A stretch of 64,000 nt of DNA from Marinospirillum alkalitolerans (GCF_045055655.1 NZ_JBANFI010000006.1:1-64000), one strand, 5' to 3'. Shown: positions 1 through 8,402, counted from the stretch's first letter. The notes: generated from the letters alone by a model not told the origin. Made by a program: numbers and translations.

Positions 1-771
1 TTCTTTCTTGTTGAGCTCTCGTTCCAGCAGATAAGCCTGTTTCATAAAAGCTGTCATCATGCTTGAGCCTAAAATGATCCAGCCACGCCAGCCATCTCGC
101 CAGGCCATTTTAATAAATAGAAACTTAAATAGGCGTCCAAGTGGCGAGGTGAAGAGCTTATGGGCTTTAAATCGCTTGCCTTTTTTGTAGGCGGCCTCTG
201 CTCCAATGCGTGCATACTTGAGTGAAACCTCAAAGTGGTGCTGCAAGTCTCGATAAGAGTAGTGCAAGAAGTCGCCGCTTTTCAGTTTCTTTTCGCTGCC
301 ATTGACCACCAGCTTGTCGTGGGGGTCGGTGCCTTCCCAGCGTGCTAGCTGCTTCTTCACCAGTCTGAGTCGCCATTCTGGATACCAGGCATGACGTACC
401 CAGTCACCCAAATAGAAGGTGCGCCGGTTCAGTTGATAGCCAGATGCACTTTCTATTTCTTTCGAGTGCAGCAGCGCTTGTATTTCTTGTGCCAGCTCAG
501 GTGTGAGGCACTCGTCCGCATCAAGCGAGAGCACCCACTCATGGGAGGCGCGTTCTAGCGCTAGATTTTTCTGTGCAACATGCCCAGGCCAGGCGTTGAA
601 TTCAAAGCGAGCACCGTAGCGTGCAGCAATCTCTTGCGTGGCATCAGTGGAGCCTGAGTCTATCACCAGTATTTCATCGGCAATGGCTTGCACGCTTTGT
701 AGGCAGCGCTCTAGGTTGTTTTCTTCATTCAGTGTAATGATCGCGACACTTAAAGATTTTTTGCTTGCCAT
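1..771 (-). CDS. Family 2 glycosyltransferase, WaaE/KdtX-like (3' end beyond window)
   Basis: The reading frame is open from the ATG at 769-771 to the first base, so the C-terminal end is missing. The N-terminus has the GT-A fold opening (SVAIITLNEENNLERCL), an early acidic pair (VIDSGSTD) and the metal/nucleotide-sugar site LSLDADE, followed by a W-x-G-D-W-V-R-H segment usual in the WaaE/KdtX group that adds a hexose to the LPS inner core. A GT2 of this kind acts at the cytoplasmic face of the inner membrane. It lies 5 bp downstream of the UDP-xylose synthase gene on the same strand, so the two are probably co-transcribed. The family call is firm. The exact acceptor is inference; it could also act on another surface glycan. 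Confidence 0.85.
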   Translation of the reverse strand, partial: MASKKSLSVAIITLNEENNLERCLQSVQAIADEILVIDSGSTDATQEIAARYGARFEFNAWPGHVAQKNLALERASHEWVLSLDADECLTPELAQEIQALLHSKEIESASGYQLNRRTFYLGDWVRHAWYPEWRLRLVKKQLARWEGTDPHDKLVVNGSEKKLKSGDFLHYSYRDLQHHFEVSLKYARIGAEAAYKKGKRFKAHKLFTSPLGRLFKFLFIKMAWRDGWRGWIILGSSMMTAFMKQAYLLERELNKKE

Positions 772-776
772 GCCGA

Positions 777-1754
777 TTAACCCTGCACTGTTTTCAGATC
801 ACGCAGGAGCTGATCAAAGTAGCGAATCGTTTTTTCAAGTCCCTCGCGCAATTGCACGCTGGGCGTCCAGTCAAGATGTGTTTGTGCCAGCGTAATATCC
901 GGGCGGCGCTGCTTGGGGTCATCCTGTGGCAGGGGTTTAAAGATTAAATCAGACTGTGAGCCTGTGAGTTCAATCACCAGCTCAGCCAGCTGACGAATGG
1001 TGAATTCGTGAGGATTGCCAAGATTGAGAGGGCCAGTGACTTGGCTTGGGGTGTTCATCAGACGGATAAAACCCTCGATCAGATCATCACAGTAGCAAAA
1101 ACTGCGTGTTTGCTCGCCATCGCCATATAGGGTAATTGATTGGCCTTGCAAGGCTTGCACAATAAAGTTGCTGACTACGCGACCATCATTGGGGTGCATA
1201 CGTGGGCCGTAGGTGTTGAAAATACGGGCAACCTTGATTTCGACCTGATGCTGGCGATGATAGTCAAAGAACAGGGTTTCAGCGCAGCGCTTGCCCTCGT
1301 CATAGCAGGAGCGTATGCCGATGGGATTGACCTTGCCCCAGTAGCTTTCTTTTTGTGGGTGCTCTTCAGGGTCACCGTAGACTTCGCTGGTGGACGCTTG
1401 AAAAATCTTTGCTCGCGTACGTTTTGCCAGCCCAAGCATATTGATGGCGCCATGTACGCTGGTCTTGGTAGTCTGTACGGGATCAAACTGATAGTGCACT
1501 GGCGAGGCTGGGCAGGCGAGGTTGTAGATTTCGTCAACTTCGACATACAGCGGGAAGGTGACATCATGGCGCATCAGTTCAAAACGCGGATGATCCATCA
1601 GATGCTCGATATTGCGCTTGCTACCTGTAAAGAAATTATCCACGCAGAGGATTTCATGGCCTTGCTGGATCAGACGGTCACATAGATGAGAGCCTAAAAA
1701 GCCAGCGCCACCAGTGATCATAATACGTTTTGGGAGTTCAAGTTCTGGTGTCAT
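777..1754 (-). CDS. uxs: UDP-glucuronate decarboxylase (UDP-xylose synthase)
   Basis: A 325-residue extended SDR enzyme that converts UDP-glucuronate to UDP-xylose in the cytoplasm. It has the Rossmann motif ITGGAGFLGSHL near the N-terminus, the serine region TSEVYGDP, the YDEGKR catalytic Tyr/Lys pair, and the RIFNTYGPRMHPNDGRVVSNF block that distinguishes UXS from other epimerases. An in-frame start at 1892 would add 46 residues unlike the family and overlap the next gene; the ATG at 1752-1754 gives normal length and a purine-rich ribosome site. It sits between two glycosyltransferase genes, which suggests that xylose or a xylose-derived sugar enters the LPS or another surface glycan. Its substrate requires a UDP-glucose dehydrogenase; the one candidate in this window (55.5 kb) looks inactive. 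Confidence 0.9.
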   Translation of the reverse strand: MTPELELPKRIMITGGAGFLGSHLCDRLIQQGHEILCVDNFFTGSKRNIEHLMDHPRFELMRHDVTFPLYVEVDEIYNLACPASPVHYQFDPVQTTKTSVHGAINMLGLAKRTRAKIFQASTSEVYGDPEEHPQKESYWGKVNPIGIRSCYDEGKRCAETLFFDYHRQHQVEIKVARIFNTYGPRMHPNDGRVVSNFIVQALQGQSITLYGDGEQTRSFCYCDDLIEGFIRLMNTPSQVTGPLNLGNPHEFTIRQLAELVIELTGSQSDLIFKPLPQDDPKQRRPDITLAQTHLDWTPSVQLREGLEKTIRYFDQLLRDLKTVQG

Positions 1755-1773
1755 ATTCTTTTCTTTCGATGAG

Positions 1774-2883
1774 TTAAAGAGCCAAAAGCTCTTGGTAGAC
1801 TTGGCGTGTTTTGGTGACGGTATCCTGAGTGTGAAAGCACTTGACGAGCCTTTGTTGCGCGGCCAGGCCCATCTGTTCACGTTCATTGGCACTCATTGAG
1901 GCCAATTTCAGCAGACTCTGGCTGAGTGCATGCACATCTCCTGGCGGCACAATCAAGCCTGAGATACCTTCTTCGATGAGTTCTGGGCTACCGCCGCTGG
2001 CAGTGACAACAGGCACTCGGCCATAGGCCATGGCTTCGATGACTGTTTTGGGCAAGCCTTCACGTTTGATCGCCGGTAACACATAAACATCACAGGCGCT
2101 CATCAGCGAGGGCGCATCTTGGCGTTGTCCCAGATAATGAATGCGCTCTGCAACAGGGCTGGCCGTGATCTGCTGTTGTAATGCTGGGCTCTCCATGCTG
2201 CCAACAAGAACGAGATGGGCTTGGGGTAGGGCGCTGAGCTGATTAAAAGCTTCAACCAGCAGCGGAATGCCCTTACGTGGCCGATCATTGGCCACAGAGC
2301 CGATCACAAATGCCTCTTGAGGAATCCCAAATTCAGTGAGATCAGTGCGTGGTTGATTGTACCAGGCTAAATCATGCCCTTTATAGATGGTGATAAACTT
2401 GCTCGCGGGTTGGCGATAACCCAAAAGAGAAAGACCCACAAGGAAGCGGCGAATGGCATCTGCCACACAGATCACTCGATCAACGCGCGGATGAAGATAG
2501 GTCTGCCAAGATAAAGGATCCCAATAGCTATCATTGCCTTCGATACCACGGTAAGCAATAAAACGCACCTTTAAACCTCGGGTGGCAGCCAAGGCATTGG
2601 CCACGGCACGATTATTCATTGCGTGGACAAGCTGAATCTTTTTTTCAATACAGAGCGCGCGAATGCGTGTCCGGGCTGCGCGATCAAAACGGCCTTTGAT
2701 TTTGAGTGGTATCACATCCATACCCGCAGCGGCAAAGGCTTCATTGAACTTGGCTCCGGGTTCGCTGATTATGCTAATCTTGCAGCCTCGCTGAGCCAGC
2801 CCAATAAACATATGGGCTTCGGCAATATCGCTAAATCCTGTTACAGCCAGGATATGCGGTGAGAAATCAGCCGTCTTCTTCAT
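1774..2883 (-). CDS. GT4-family glycosyltransferase
   Basis: 369 residues with the GT-B fold of family 4. The C-terminal donor half holds IGSVANDRPRKGIPLLVEAF, a later HYLGQRQDAPSLMSACDVYVLPAIKREGLPKTVIEAMAYG stretch with the E-x7-E type site, and GGSPELIEEG. No signal peptide or membrane span is seen, so it is probably a peripheral inner-membrane enzyme using a nucleotide sugar. It begins a leftward operon: its stop is 19 bp before the UDP-xylose synthase start, followed by the GT2. It is divergent from another GT4 at 2955, with about 70 bp between them that must hold both promoters. Donor and acceptor cannot be told from sequence. Confidence 0.85.
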   Translation of the reverse strand: MKKTADFSPHILAVTGFSDIAEAHMFIGLAQRGCKISIISEPGAKFNEAFAAAGMDVIPLKIKGRFDRAARTRIRALCIEKKIQLVHAMNNRAVANALAATRGLKVRFIAYRGIEGNDSYWDPLSWQTYLHPRVDRVICVADAIRRFLVGLSLLGYRQPASKFITIYKGHDLAWYNQPRTDLTEFGIPQEAFVIGSVANDRPRKGIPLLVEAFNQLSALPQAHLVLVGSMESPALQQQITASPVAERIHYLGQRQDAPSLMSACDVYVLPAIKREGLPKTVIEAMAYGRVPVVTASGGSPELIEEGISGLIVPPGDVHALSQSLLKLASMSANEREQMGLAAQQRLVKCFHTQDTVTKTRQVYQELLAL

Positions 2884-2954
2884 AAATACAAGTTAATCCA
2901 AGTATCGAACTCTAAAGTAGCGAGTTTACCAGAAAATTATTTTTGAGGCCTTGT

Positions 2955-3986
2955 GTGCGTATATTACATGTGAATTTAGCGAAGGGCTTTCGTGGTGGAG
3001 AGCGCCAGACGGAGCTGCTGATTCGTCATCTTGCCAAGCAGAATCAGGATCTTGAGCAGGGGCTGGTCTGCCGTATCGATTCTCCACTGCGTGAGCGCTT
3101 GGCTGATCTTGATCGCCTCAGCTTTGTCACGGCTCGGCATCAGCTCGCTGGACATGCCTGTCGTTTTGCTGCTGATCTCGTTCATGCACATGAGGCTAAG
3201 GCGGTGCATTGGGCCTGGGTACACCATCAGCTTAAAGGTGTGCCTTATATTCTCACACGCAGAGTACCGCAACCTGTTAAAGACAAGTGGTTTAATCGCT
3301 TAACCTATGGTGCTGCAGCCTGTGCTGTCGCCATAGCACGCCCTATTCAGGCGCACTTACAACAGCGAGGTTGGACTCAAACTTCCTTGATTCCCAGTGC
3401 ATTGGCCCACCTGCCACAAGATGAGCACAAAATAGCGCAACTCAAGCAACAGAAGGGATCTCAGCGAGTGATTGGACATGCTGGTGCCTTGGTCGATAAG
3501 CATAAGGGGCAGCGGGTGTTGCTCGACGTGGCGCGTAAAATGCAGACAACACACCCAGATGTGGCCTTCTGGTTTTTAGGTGAGGGTGTTGATGCAGCAG
3601 CCTTGCAGGCTGAAAGTCAGGATCTATCTCAGGTGCACTGGCTGGGCTTTCAGCCGGATCTGGGTAACTATTTGGCGGTCATGGATGTGTTTGCTTTTCC
3701 CTCTCGTCATGAGGGTCTCGGTTCGACTTTGCTCGATGTGATGGATGCCAAGGTGCCTATCGTGGCTACTGCTGTAGATGGTATTCCTGATTTGATCGAG
3801 CATGAAGTGACGGGGTTGCTGGTGCCAAGTGATGCCAGTGCAGCCTTGTATCAGCAAATAGTGCGTTTGCTGGAAGATCAGGCCTTGGCGCAGGCGTTGA
3901 CGCACAAGGCATATCAACAGCTTGCTGATTTTACGCCAGATCAGATGGCGCAGCGTTATCTGCGTCTTTATCAAAGCCTGCTTTAG
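2955..3986 (+). CDS. GT4-family glycosyltransferase
   Basis: 343 residues from a GTG start. I chose GTG at 2955 because GAGG lies at 2945-2948 with a 6-base spacer and the protein then opens MRILHVNLAKGFRGGERQ, the usual N-terminus of GT4 heptosyl/hexosyl transferases; a TTG at 2943 is the other choice. The donor half shows IGHAGALVDKHKGQRVLLD, FWFLGEG, and the site DVFAFPSRHEGLGSTLLDVMDAKVPIVAT. It probably adds a sugar to the LPS core or another lipid-linked glycan in the cytoplasm. It is divergent from the 1774-2883 gene and convergent with the kinase gene, and is probably transcribed alone. Confidence 0.85.
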   Translation: MRILHVNLAKGFRGGERQTELLIRHLAKQNQDLEQGLVCRIDSPLRERLADLDRLSFVTARHQLAGHACRFAADLVHAHEAKAVHWAWVHHQLKGVPYILTRRVPQPVKDKWFNRLTYGAAACAVAIARPIQAHLQQRGWTQTSLIPSALAHLPQDEHKIAQLKQQKGSQRVIGHAGALVDKHKGQRVLLDVARKMQTTHPDVAFWFLGEGVDAAALQAESQDLSQVHWLGFQPDLGNYLAVMDVFAFPSRHEGLGSTLLDVMDAKVPIVATAVDGIPDLIEHEVTGLLVPSDASAALYQQIVRLLEDQALAQALTHKAYQQLADFTPDQMAQRYLRLYQSLL

Positions 3987-4025
3987 ATAAGATCGACTTG
4001 GGTTTGCTAAGGCCTTTTTGAGCTG

Positions 4026-4061
4026 ATGCCTGAAACTGCACTCAGTCAGACCCTCAGGCAT
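4026..4061. terminator. Possible hairpin between convergent genes
   Basis: ATGCCTGA at 4026-4033 pairs with TCAGGCAT at 4054-4061, and ACTG/CAGT can pair inside the loop. It lies in the 94-bp gap between two convergent genes, where a shared terminator would be expected. There is no T-run after it on either strand, so it is not a textbook intrinsic terminator. Confidence 0.35.
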
Positions 4062-4080
4062 TCTCACGATCTTTGCTGGA

Positions 4081-4932
4081 TTAGTTTTTCTTGCTTTGCT
4101 GTCCGAGTAAAAGTGTGAGATTGAGCTTGAGCAGATGGCGAGGAAGACGCTTTCTCATCTTTTTTCTTTTATAGAGGTTAAAGCCACCTCTGACCCAAAA
4201 GTACCATTGTTGTAGATAGCGCAGACGTGTGCCACCTTGAAAATATTGATGGAAAAAGAGGCTGAGCTGTTCAGGAGAGAACCTGAGCCTTCTTAAACAA
4301 CGCAGATCAAAAAATAGCTTGGTGCGCTTGAAGATTTTCCCAAGAGCTGAGGCCTTTTCAACCTTATCAGTATCAATCAGCAGCAGCTTGATCTGGCCTT
4401 GTGGTTGTTGTTGTGCCAGAAAATTATGCGGAACAATATCTGTATGACGATAGCCAGCTTGATGGACTTGGTGTGAAATCTTTGCCATATCCTGAATCAA
4501 TTGGCGCTCTTGCTGCACACTCAGCGAATCCTGCTCAAGTAAATCCTGCACTTCACCCTGTGCTTCAATGCGCTCGTAAACAAAGTAGCTGACCTGATGG
4601 TAGCCGCGACCATGTACGGCCCAAGCCGTGGGTTTGATGCCGGGAATCCCCGCTTCCCATAGCCAGCGCGCACCACGAAAGCTCTTTTCAGCGCCAGAAA
4701 TCCAGTAGCTTTTCAATGTTAGCTCGATCTTGCGATCCCAGCGGCGATTATCGCTTGGGCTAAAACGCTTGATGATATAGCCCTGGCCCTCAAAGTCACA
4801 GCTGATCACCTGATGTCGATCAGTGATGCCGGGTGTGATCGCGATACTGGTTTGCTGATTGAGAAAATCAATGAAGCCTTGGGTGGCCGCGGCTGGTTTA
4901 TAAAATTGCCATTCAAAGCTTTTTGGCTGCAT
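4081..4932 (-). CDS. WaaP/InaA-like lipopolysaccharide kinase family protein
   Basis: A 283-residue protein-kinase-like fold enzyme of the type that phosphorylates LPS core heptose or Kdo at the inner membrane. Visible parts are a YIIKRF segment with the probable ATP-binding lysine, a YRHTDIVPHNFL catalytic loop (Asp and Asn kept, HTD in place of the usual HGDL/HRD), and LLLIDTDK as the metal-binding Asp site. A basic, aromatic-rich C-terminus fits membrane association. Two starts exist: GTG at 4938 and ATG at 4932. AGAG is about 7 bases from the ATG and almost touches the GTG, so I chose the ATG. Its position beside the glycosyltransferases supports a role in core phosphorylation; the residue modified is unknown. 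Confidence 0.75.
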   Translation of the reverse strand: MQPKSFEWQFYKPAAATQGFIDFLNQQTSIAITPGITDRHQVISCDFEGQGYIIKRFSPSDNRRWDRKIELTLKSYWISGAEKSFRGARWLWEAGIPGIKPTAWAVHGRGYHQVSYFVYERIEAQGEVQDLLEQDSLSVQQERQLIQDMAKISHQVHQAGYRHTDIVPHNFLAQQQPQGQIKLLLIDTDKVEKASALGKIFKRTKLFFDLRCLRRLRFSPEQLSLFFHQYFQGGTRLRYLQQWYFWVRGGFNLYKRKKMRKRLPRHLLKLNLTLLLGQQSKKN

Positions 4933-5036
4933 CTTCACGCTCTTTTTATCAAAGTTTCATTCTATTTTAACGATCTTGCATCTGCATTGCGAGCAGTGCT
5001 CATCGAGGTGGCTTGGTTTTTTCAAACAAAACGCCT

Positions 5037-5056
5037 AAGCTGCGCCAGCTTTTTTT
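5037..5056 (+). terminator. Rho-independent terminator-like hairpin upstream of dgkA
   Basis: AAGCTG, a CGC loop and CAGCTT form a 6-bp stem followed directly by a run of T. No gene on the + strand ends nearby (the kinase gene on the left points the other way). It therefore looks like an attenuator in the dgkA leader or the end of a short RNA made from 4940-5036. Confidence 0.45.
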
Positions 5057-5103
5057 CCACCCTTGGTTTTTCTTTCTCTCTTTTTTGTTGGCAGGCTTGA
5101 AAT

Positions 5104-5469
5104 ATGAAAAAAACAGGTTTGGCGCATTTTGTGGCTGCTGCAGGTTATTCGTGGCGGGGTTTCTGTGCGGCTTGGCGAGGTGAGTCTGCTTTTCGCCAAG
5201 AAGTGATGCTTTTGGTCGTCGGCGTTCCTTTGGCTTGGTGGTTAGGGCATACCATGCTGGAAAGAGCTCTTCTGGTGTCGAGTTTGTTGCTGGTTCTCTT
5301 GGTTGAACTGATGAACTCGGCGATTGAATCCGTCGTCGATCGTATCGGTTTTGAGGTACATGAGCTCTCAGGTAAAGCCAAGGATATGGGCTCTGCCGCT
5401 GTTTTTTTGAGTCTGGTGATTGCTGGCACTCTGTGGATCAGTGTCTTGTGGGAGCGCTTTTATGCTTAA
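5104..5469 (+). CDS. dgkA: Diacylglycerol kinase DgkA
   Basis: 121 residues, the normal size for the small prokaryotic integral-membrane kinase. It phosphorylates diacylglycerol to phosphatidic acid at the inner membrane. It has the conserved VELMNSAIESVVDRIG signature (around residues 75-90), an N-terminal amphipathic part with RGFCAAWRGESAFRQE, and three hydrophobic spans. Its stop codon lies inside the next gene, which begins 8 bp upstream in another frame, so translation of the two is probably coupled. DgkA recycles the diacylglycerol left when a phosphoglycerol or phosphoethanolamine head group is taken from a phospholipid, the kind of reaction the downstream protein should carry out. 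Confidence 0.95.
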   Translation: MKKTGLAHFVAAAGYSWRGFCAAWRGESAFRQEVMLLVVGVPLAWWLGHTMLERALLVSSLLLVLLVELMNSAIESVVDRIGFEVHELSGKAKDMGSAAVFLSLVIAGTLWISVLWERFYA

Positions 5470-7405
5470 CCCTCTGTGGCTGCCTGTGCGTGCTCTGGTG
5501 TTGGCGGCCAGCTTTTTTGCGTTAACGCGCGGGCTATTATTATTCCTCTATCCTGATTACTTTGCCTCCTTGTCATGGGATCAAGCTTTTTCTGCTTGGC
5601 TCTACGGTTGGCGCTTTGATATGGCGATTGCAGTCTTGGGTATGGCTGTTTTCTTATGCCCCTTGTTGTGGCCTTGGGACTATGCAAGGCGTCAAAGCAT
5701 CGCTCGGCTATGCTTGCTGATGAGCTTGATTGCTGTTGGGCTTTTGTGGGCCTTACAGCTGGCGGATACAGTGTATTTTGGCGAGGTTTATCGCCATGCT
5801 GGGCGGGAATTACTGCTGTTAACGCAAGACTATGGCTTGTTGGTGGAGTTGGCACTGGGATCGCGTTGGCTAATCAGTTTGAGTGCACTTTTGGTGATGT
5901 CTGCTTTTGCTTGGCTCTGGTGGCACTGGGTTGTTCAACCTAGTGCAAGAACATCGCTAAATCGAGGCGTATTCAAACAGGCTGGCTTTGCGCTGGCGGT
6001 CCTCTTGCTGTTGCTGATTTCAGGGCGAGGCTTGGTGCTTTCAGGTAAACCCCTTGGCCTAGTGGATGCCTATGCTGCTGGTGATGAGCGTCAGGCCGCG
6101 CTGGCGTTGAATGGTGCTTTTGCGCTGGTCCATACCTGGCGTCGTGGCCAACAGCAGCCTCAGCCACTGGCTTATTTTACTGCTGCTGATTGGGATGAAG
6201 CCTTGAGTCAGCTTGAGGCCCAGTCTGCAGGAGATCCTTTCGTACGCTCTTGGCTGGATGACACCTATCCCGCCAGCCAGCCGAATCTGGTTATTGTCTT
6301 GCTTGAAAGCTGGAGCGCGGATTATATCGATAGCCTCTCTGGCTCCAGCTATGGTGCGACACCCTTCTTTGATCAGTTAGTGGCATCAGGGCGTGTCTGG
6401 CCTCAGGCTTTTGCTGCTGGGCAGCGCAGTATTGAGGGAATACAAGCTAGCCTCACCTCTGTGCCTCTCTTGCCTCAGCATCCTGTTATGGGGTGGGGGA
6501 TGGAGCAAAATCGCATGACACGCCTAGCGACCTTACTGGATGATACAGGCTATCAGTCAGTGATGGTGCAGACTTCCAAAAGACGCTCTTTTTACCTAGA
6601 TGGTATTGCTGCGGCCTTGGGCTTTGATGCCTACTTTGGTCAAGAAGATTTGCCACTGCTACGCGATTACCCTGGTGAGGTGCCGCGCTTTGGCTGGGAT
6701 TACGAAGGAATGATGTTTCTGGCTGATTACTTGGCTGCCCGTGCAGAAGAGGCAAGACCGAGTGTGGCCTTCTTGTTTACTGGGACAACCCATGAGCCCT
6801 TTCCTGATCCAGGTGCTGAGTTCCATCTTTATCCCCATGATGCAGGAAGTGAAGGCGCGTATTTGAATACCTTGAGATACAGCGACTGGGCACTCAGCGA
6901 AATGATGCAGCGCCTAGAAGCCTTGCCAAGCTATCAGAATACGATTTTTGTTTTTATGGCTGATCATGTGTTGCGGGCGCAGGCACAGGATCTGCACGCT
7001 TCTTTTCGGATTCCCTTGGTGATTTACACTCCAGATGGCCGTCTTGCTCCCGGTCGTGAAACACGTTATGCCTCCCAGTATGATCTGCTGCCAACGCTGA
7101 TGACGTTGATGGGGCGTGATGAGTCTATTGCCAGTTATGGGCGCTCTCTGCTCAGACCTTTGAGTGGGCCTGAAGGGGTGGTCGTGCAACGAGGCGAGTG
7201 GAGTTATTGGCTATCCCCTTTGGGGTGGCTTTCTGTTGATCCTCAAGGCCGTGTGCGCAGTGAGGGTGATCTTGCTGCCTTGCCTGCTCACCGCTCGCAA
7301 CTAGAGCACTGGTTAAAAGCAAGGATGCAGCTTGCCGATCAGCGCTTAAGGGCGAATGCCTGGCTTCCCAGAGAAGCGGCTTACCATCCTAGTGCGGGGA
7401 GATAG
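5462..7405 (+). CDS. LTA-synthase/OpgB-type sulfatase-fold transferase
   Basis: 647 residues: four to five N-terminal membrane spans (about residues 1-215), then a periplasmic alkaline-phosphatase/sulfatase domain. Active-site parts are LLESWSADYIDSL (metal-binding Glu), GQRSIEGIQASLTSVP (the Ser after Arg sits where LtaS-type enzymes carry their Thr/Ser nucleophile) and MADHVL (metal-binding Asp/His). Relatives move phosphoglycerol or phosphoethanolamine from phospholipids to glycans or lipid A. The start overlaps the dgkA stop. Its own stop overlaps the convergent LysM gene by 25 bp. The beside-dgkA location and the nearby LPS genes suggest modification of a surface glycan; the true group transferred is inference. 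Confidence 0.85.
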   Translation: MLNPLWLPVRALVLAASFFALTRGLLLFLYPDYFASLSWDQAFSAWLYGWRFDMAIAVLGMAVFLCPLLWPWDYARRQSIARLCLLMSLIAVGLLWALQLADTVYFGEVYRHAGRELLLLTQDYGLLVELALGSRWLISLSALLVMSAFAWLWWHWVVQPSARTSLNRGVFKQAGFALAVLLLLLISGRGLVLSGKPLGLVDAYAAGDERQAALALNGAFALVHTWRRGQQQPQPLAYFTAADWDEALSQLEAQSAGDPFVRSWLDDTYPASQPNLVIVLLESWSADYIDSLSGSSYGATPFFDQLVASGRVWPQAFAAGQRSIEGIQASLTSVPLLPQHPVMGWGMEQNRMTRLATLLDDTGYQSVMVQTSKRRSFYLDGIAAALGFDAYFGQEDLPLLRDYPGEVPRFGWDYEGMMFLADYLAARAEEARPSVAFLFTGTTHEPFPDPGAEFHLYPHDAGSEGAYLNTLRYSDWALSEMMQRLEALPSYQNTIFVFMADHVLRAQAQDLHASFRIPLVIYTPDGRLAPGRETRYASQYDLLPTLMTLMGRDESIASYGRSLLRPLSGPEGVVVQRGEWSYWLSPLGWLSVDPQGRVRSEGDLAALPAHRSQLEHWLKARMQLADQRLRANAWLPREAAYHPSAGR

Positions 7406-8211
7406 TTTTCTGGTGGCACAGCCTGCCCATCCACGCGCAGTTCAAAATAGATGCCAGGCTCGTCCAGTCGTCTTTGTTGTCCAGCAGAACACAGGGGGTG
7501 GCGACCAGAGACCTGCGCCCCCTGATCAACAAAAAGCGCGCGACAATAGGCATAGATCGATTGCATCTCATTCGTGTGTTGCACGATGACGACCCGCCCA
7601 AAGCCGCGCAGCTCACCCGCAAAAACCACTCTGCCAGGCGCAATCGGGAAGATTTCTTCACGTGCTGCCGTACGAATTGCTAGGCCCTGGTGTAATCCCC
7701 AAGGCTGATGAGAGTAGCGAATTTTGACCTCAGGATTCGCGCTTGGCCAGCGTAGCGGTGTCGCTCGATAAATAGGTAGTTGGATACGTTCGCCAATCAT
7801 CAGTCTTTCAGGAACCAGGTGCGGATTGGCTCGCTGTAGGCTGAGTACAGAAATGTGAAAGTGCTGCGCCAGCTGGCTCAGTGTATCTCCAGCCTGAATG
7901 CGATAAAAATAGGGGCCTTCTAGAGGAACATCGCTGGCCCGTTCAGGGATTCTCAGTCGGTGTTGTGGCTCTGGACGCAAGGGGTGGCTGCGTGGGTTAT
8001 AGCGCGCCAGCACCTCAGTGGGGATGCCCTGCTGGCGTGCAATCTGCGCTAGGGTTTGATTGGCTTGAGGTTGATAAAAGGGCTGGTGTCCAGCGGGTGG
8101 CTGATCGAGGGCGGTCAGACTACAGCCTTGCAAGACAAGCAGCAGAGACAGGCCCAGCGCGCCAGTTTTGATGGCAGATAGGTAGGGATGGATCAAAAGA
8201 GTCAAAAAAAT
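7381..8211 (-). CDS. LysM + degenerate LytM (M23-like) lipoprotein, NlpD-like
   Basis: An envelope lipoprotein: hydrophobic leader ending LLLVLQGC (lipobox), two LysM-like segments (NQTLAQIARQQGIPTEVLARYN and YRIQAGDTLSQLAQHFHISV), then a LytM fold at the C-terminus. The zinc-ligand positions of active M23 peptidases are altered: HQGLAI instead of HxGxD, IYAY instead of YxHL/YGH, and IYFELR instead of LHFEIR. That is the pattern of NlpD/EnvC-type factors, which activate amidases rather than cut peptidoglycan. The start is unclear: GTG at 8211 has AGGAAG upstream and gives a sensible leader, whereas ATG at 8310 adds a 33-residue tail encoded partly by tandem repeats. It is divergent from slyD. 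Confidence 0.7.
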   Translation of the reverse strand: MFLTLLIHPYLSAIKTGALGLSLLLVLQGCSLTALDQPPAGHQPFYQPQANQTLAQIARQQGIPTEVLARYNPRSHPLRPEPQHRLRIPERASDVPLEGPYFYRIQAGDTLSQLAQHFHISVLSLQRANPHLVPERLMIGERIQLPIYRATPLRWPSANPEVKIRYSHQPWGLHQGLAIRTAAREEIFPIAPGRVVFAGELRGFGRVVIVQHTNEMQSIYAYCRALFVDQGAQVSGRHPLCSAGQQRRLDEPGIYFELRVDGQAVPPENYLPALGW

Positions 8212-8267
8212 CACAGCACTTGACTTCCTGTTGAGTGGGTGAGCTGTCTTGCTGAGGCTGGTGCTTC

Positions 8268-8315
8268 TTGTTGAGTATCGCTTTTGTTGAGCATGGTTTT
8301 TGTTGAGCATAGCTT
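8268..8315. repeat. Three tandem 16-bp repeats
   Basis: Units at 8268, 8284 and 8300 each begin TTGTTGAG and follow at exactly 16 bp: TTGTTGAGTATCGCTT, TTGTTGAGCATGGTTT and TTGTTGAGCATAGCTT. A further TGTTGAG lies at 8229. The array lies between the LysM lipoprotein gene and slyD, about 60 bp upstream of the slyD -35 element. It could be a protein-binding array or simple slippage. Confidence 0.75.
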
Positions 8316-8373
8316 TTTTGCCAGATCAGGAACAAGTTTGGGCCATAAAAACACAGAAAAATTCAGTGAAGAT

Positions 8374-8402
8374 TTGGCACTGGGGCAGGGAATCGCTAGA
8401 AT
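8374..8402 (+). promoter_or_regulatory. Sigma-70 promoter of slyD
   Basis: TTGGCA at 8374-8379, a 17-bp spacer, and TAGAAT at 8397-8402. This places the transcription start about 25 bases before the slyD ATG at 8435. Confidence 0.7.
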
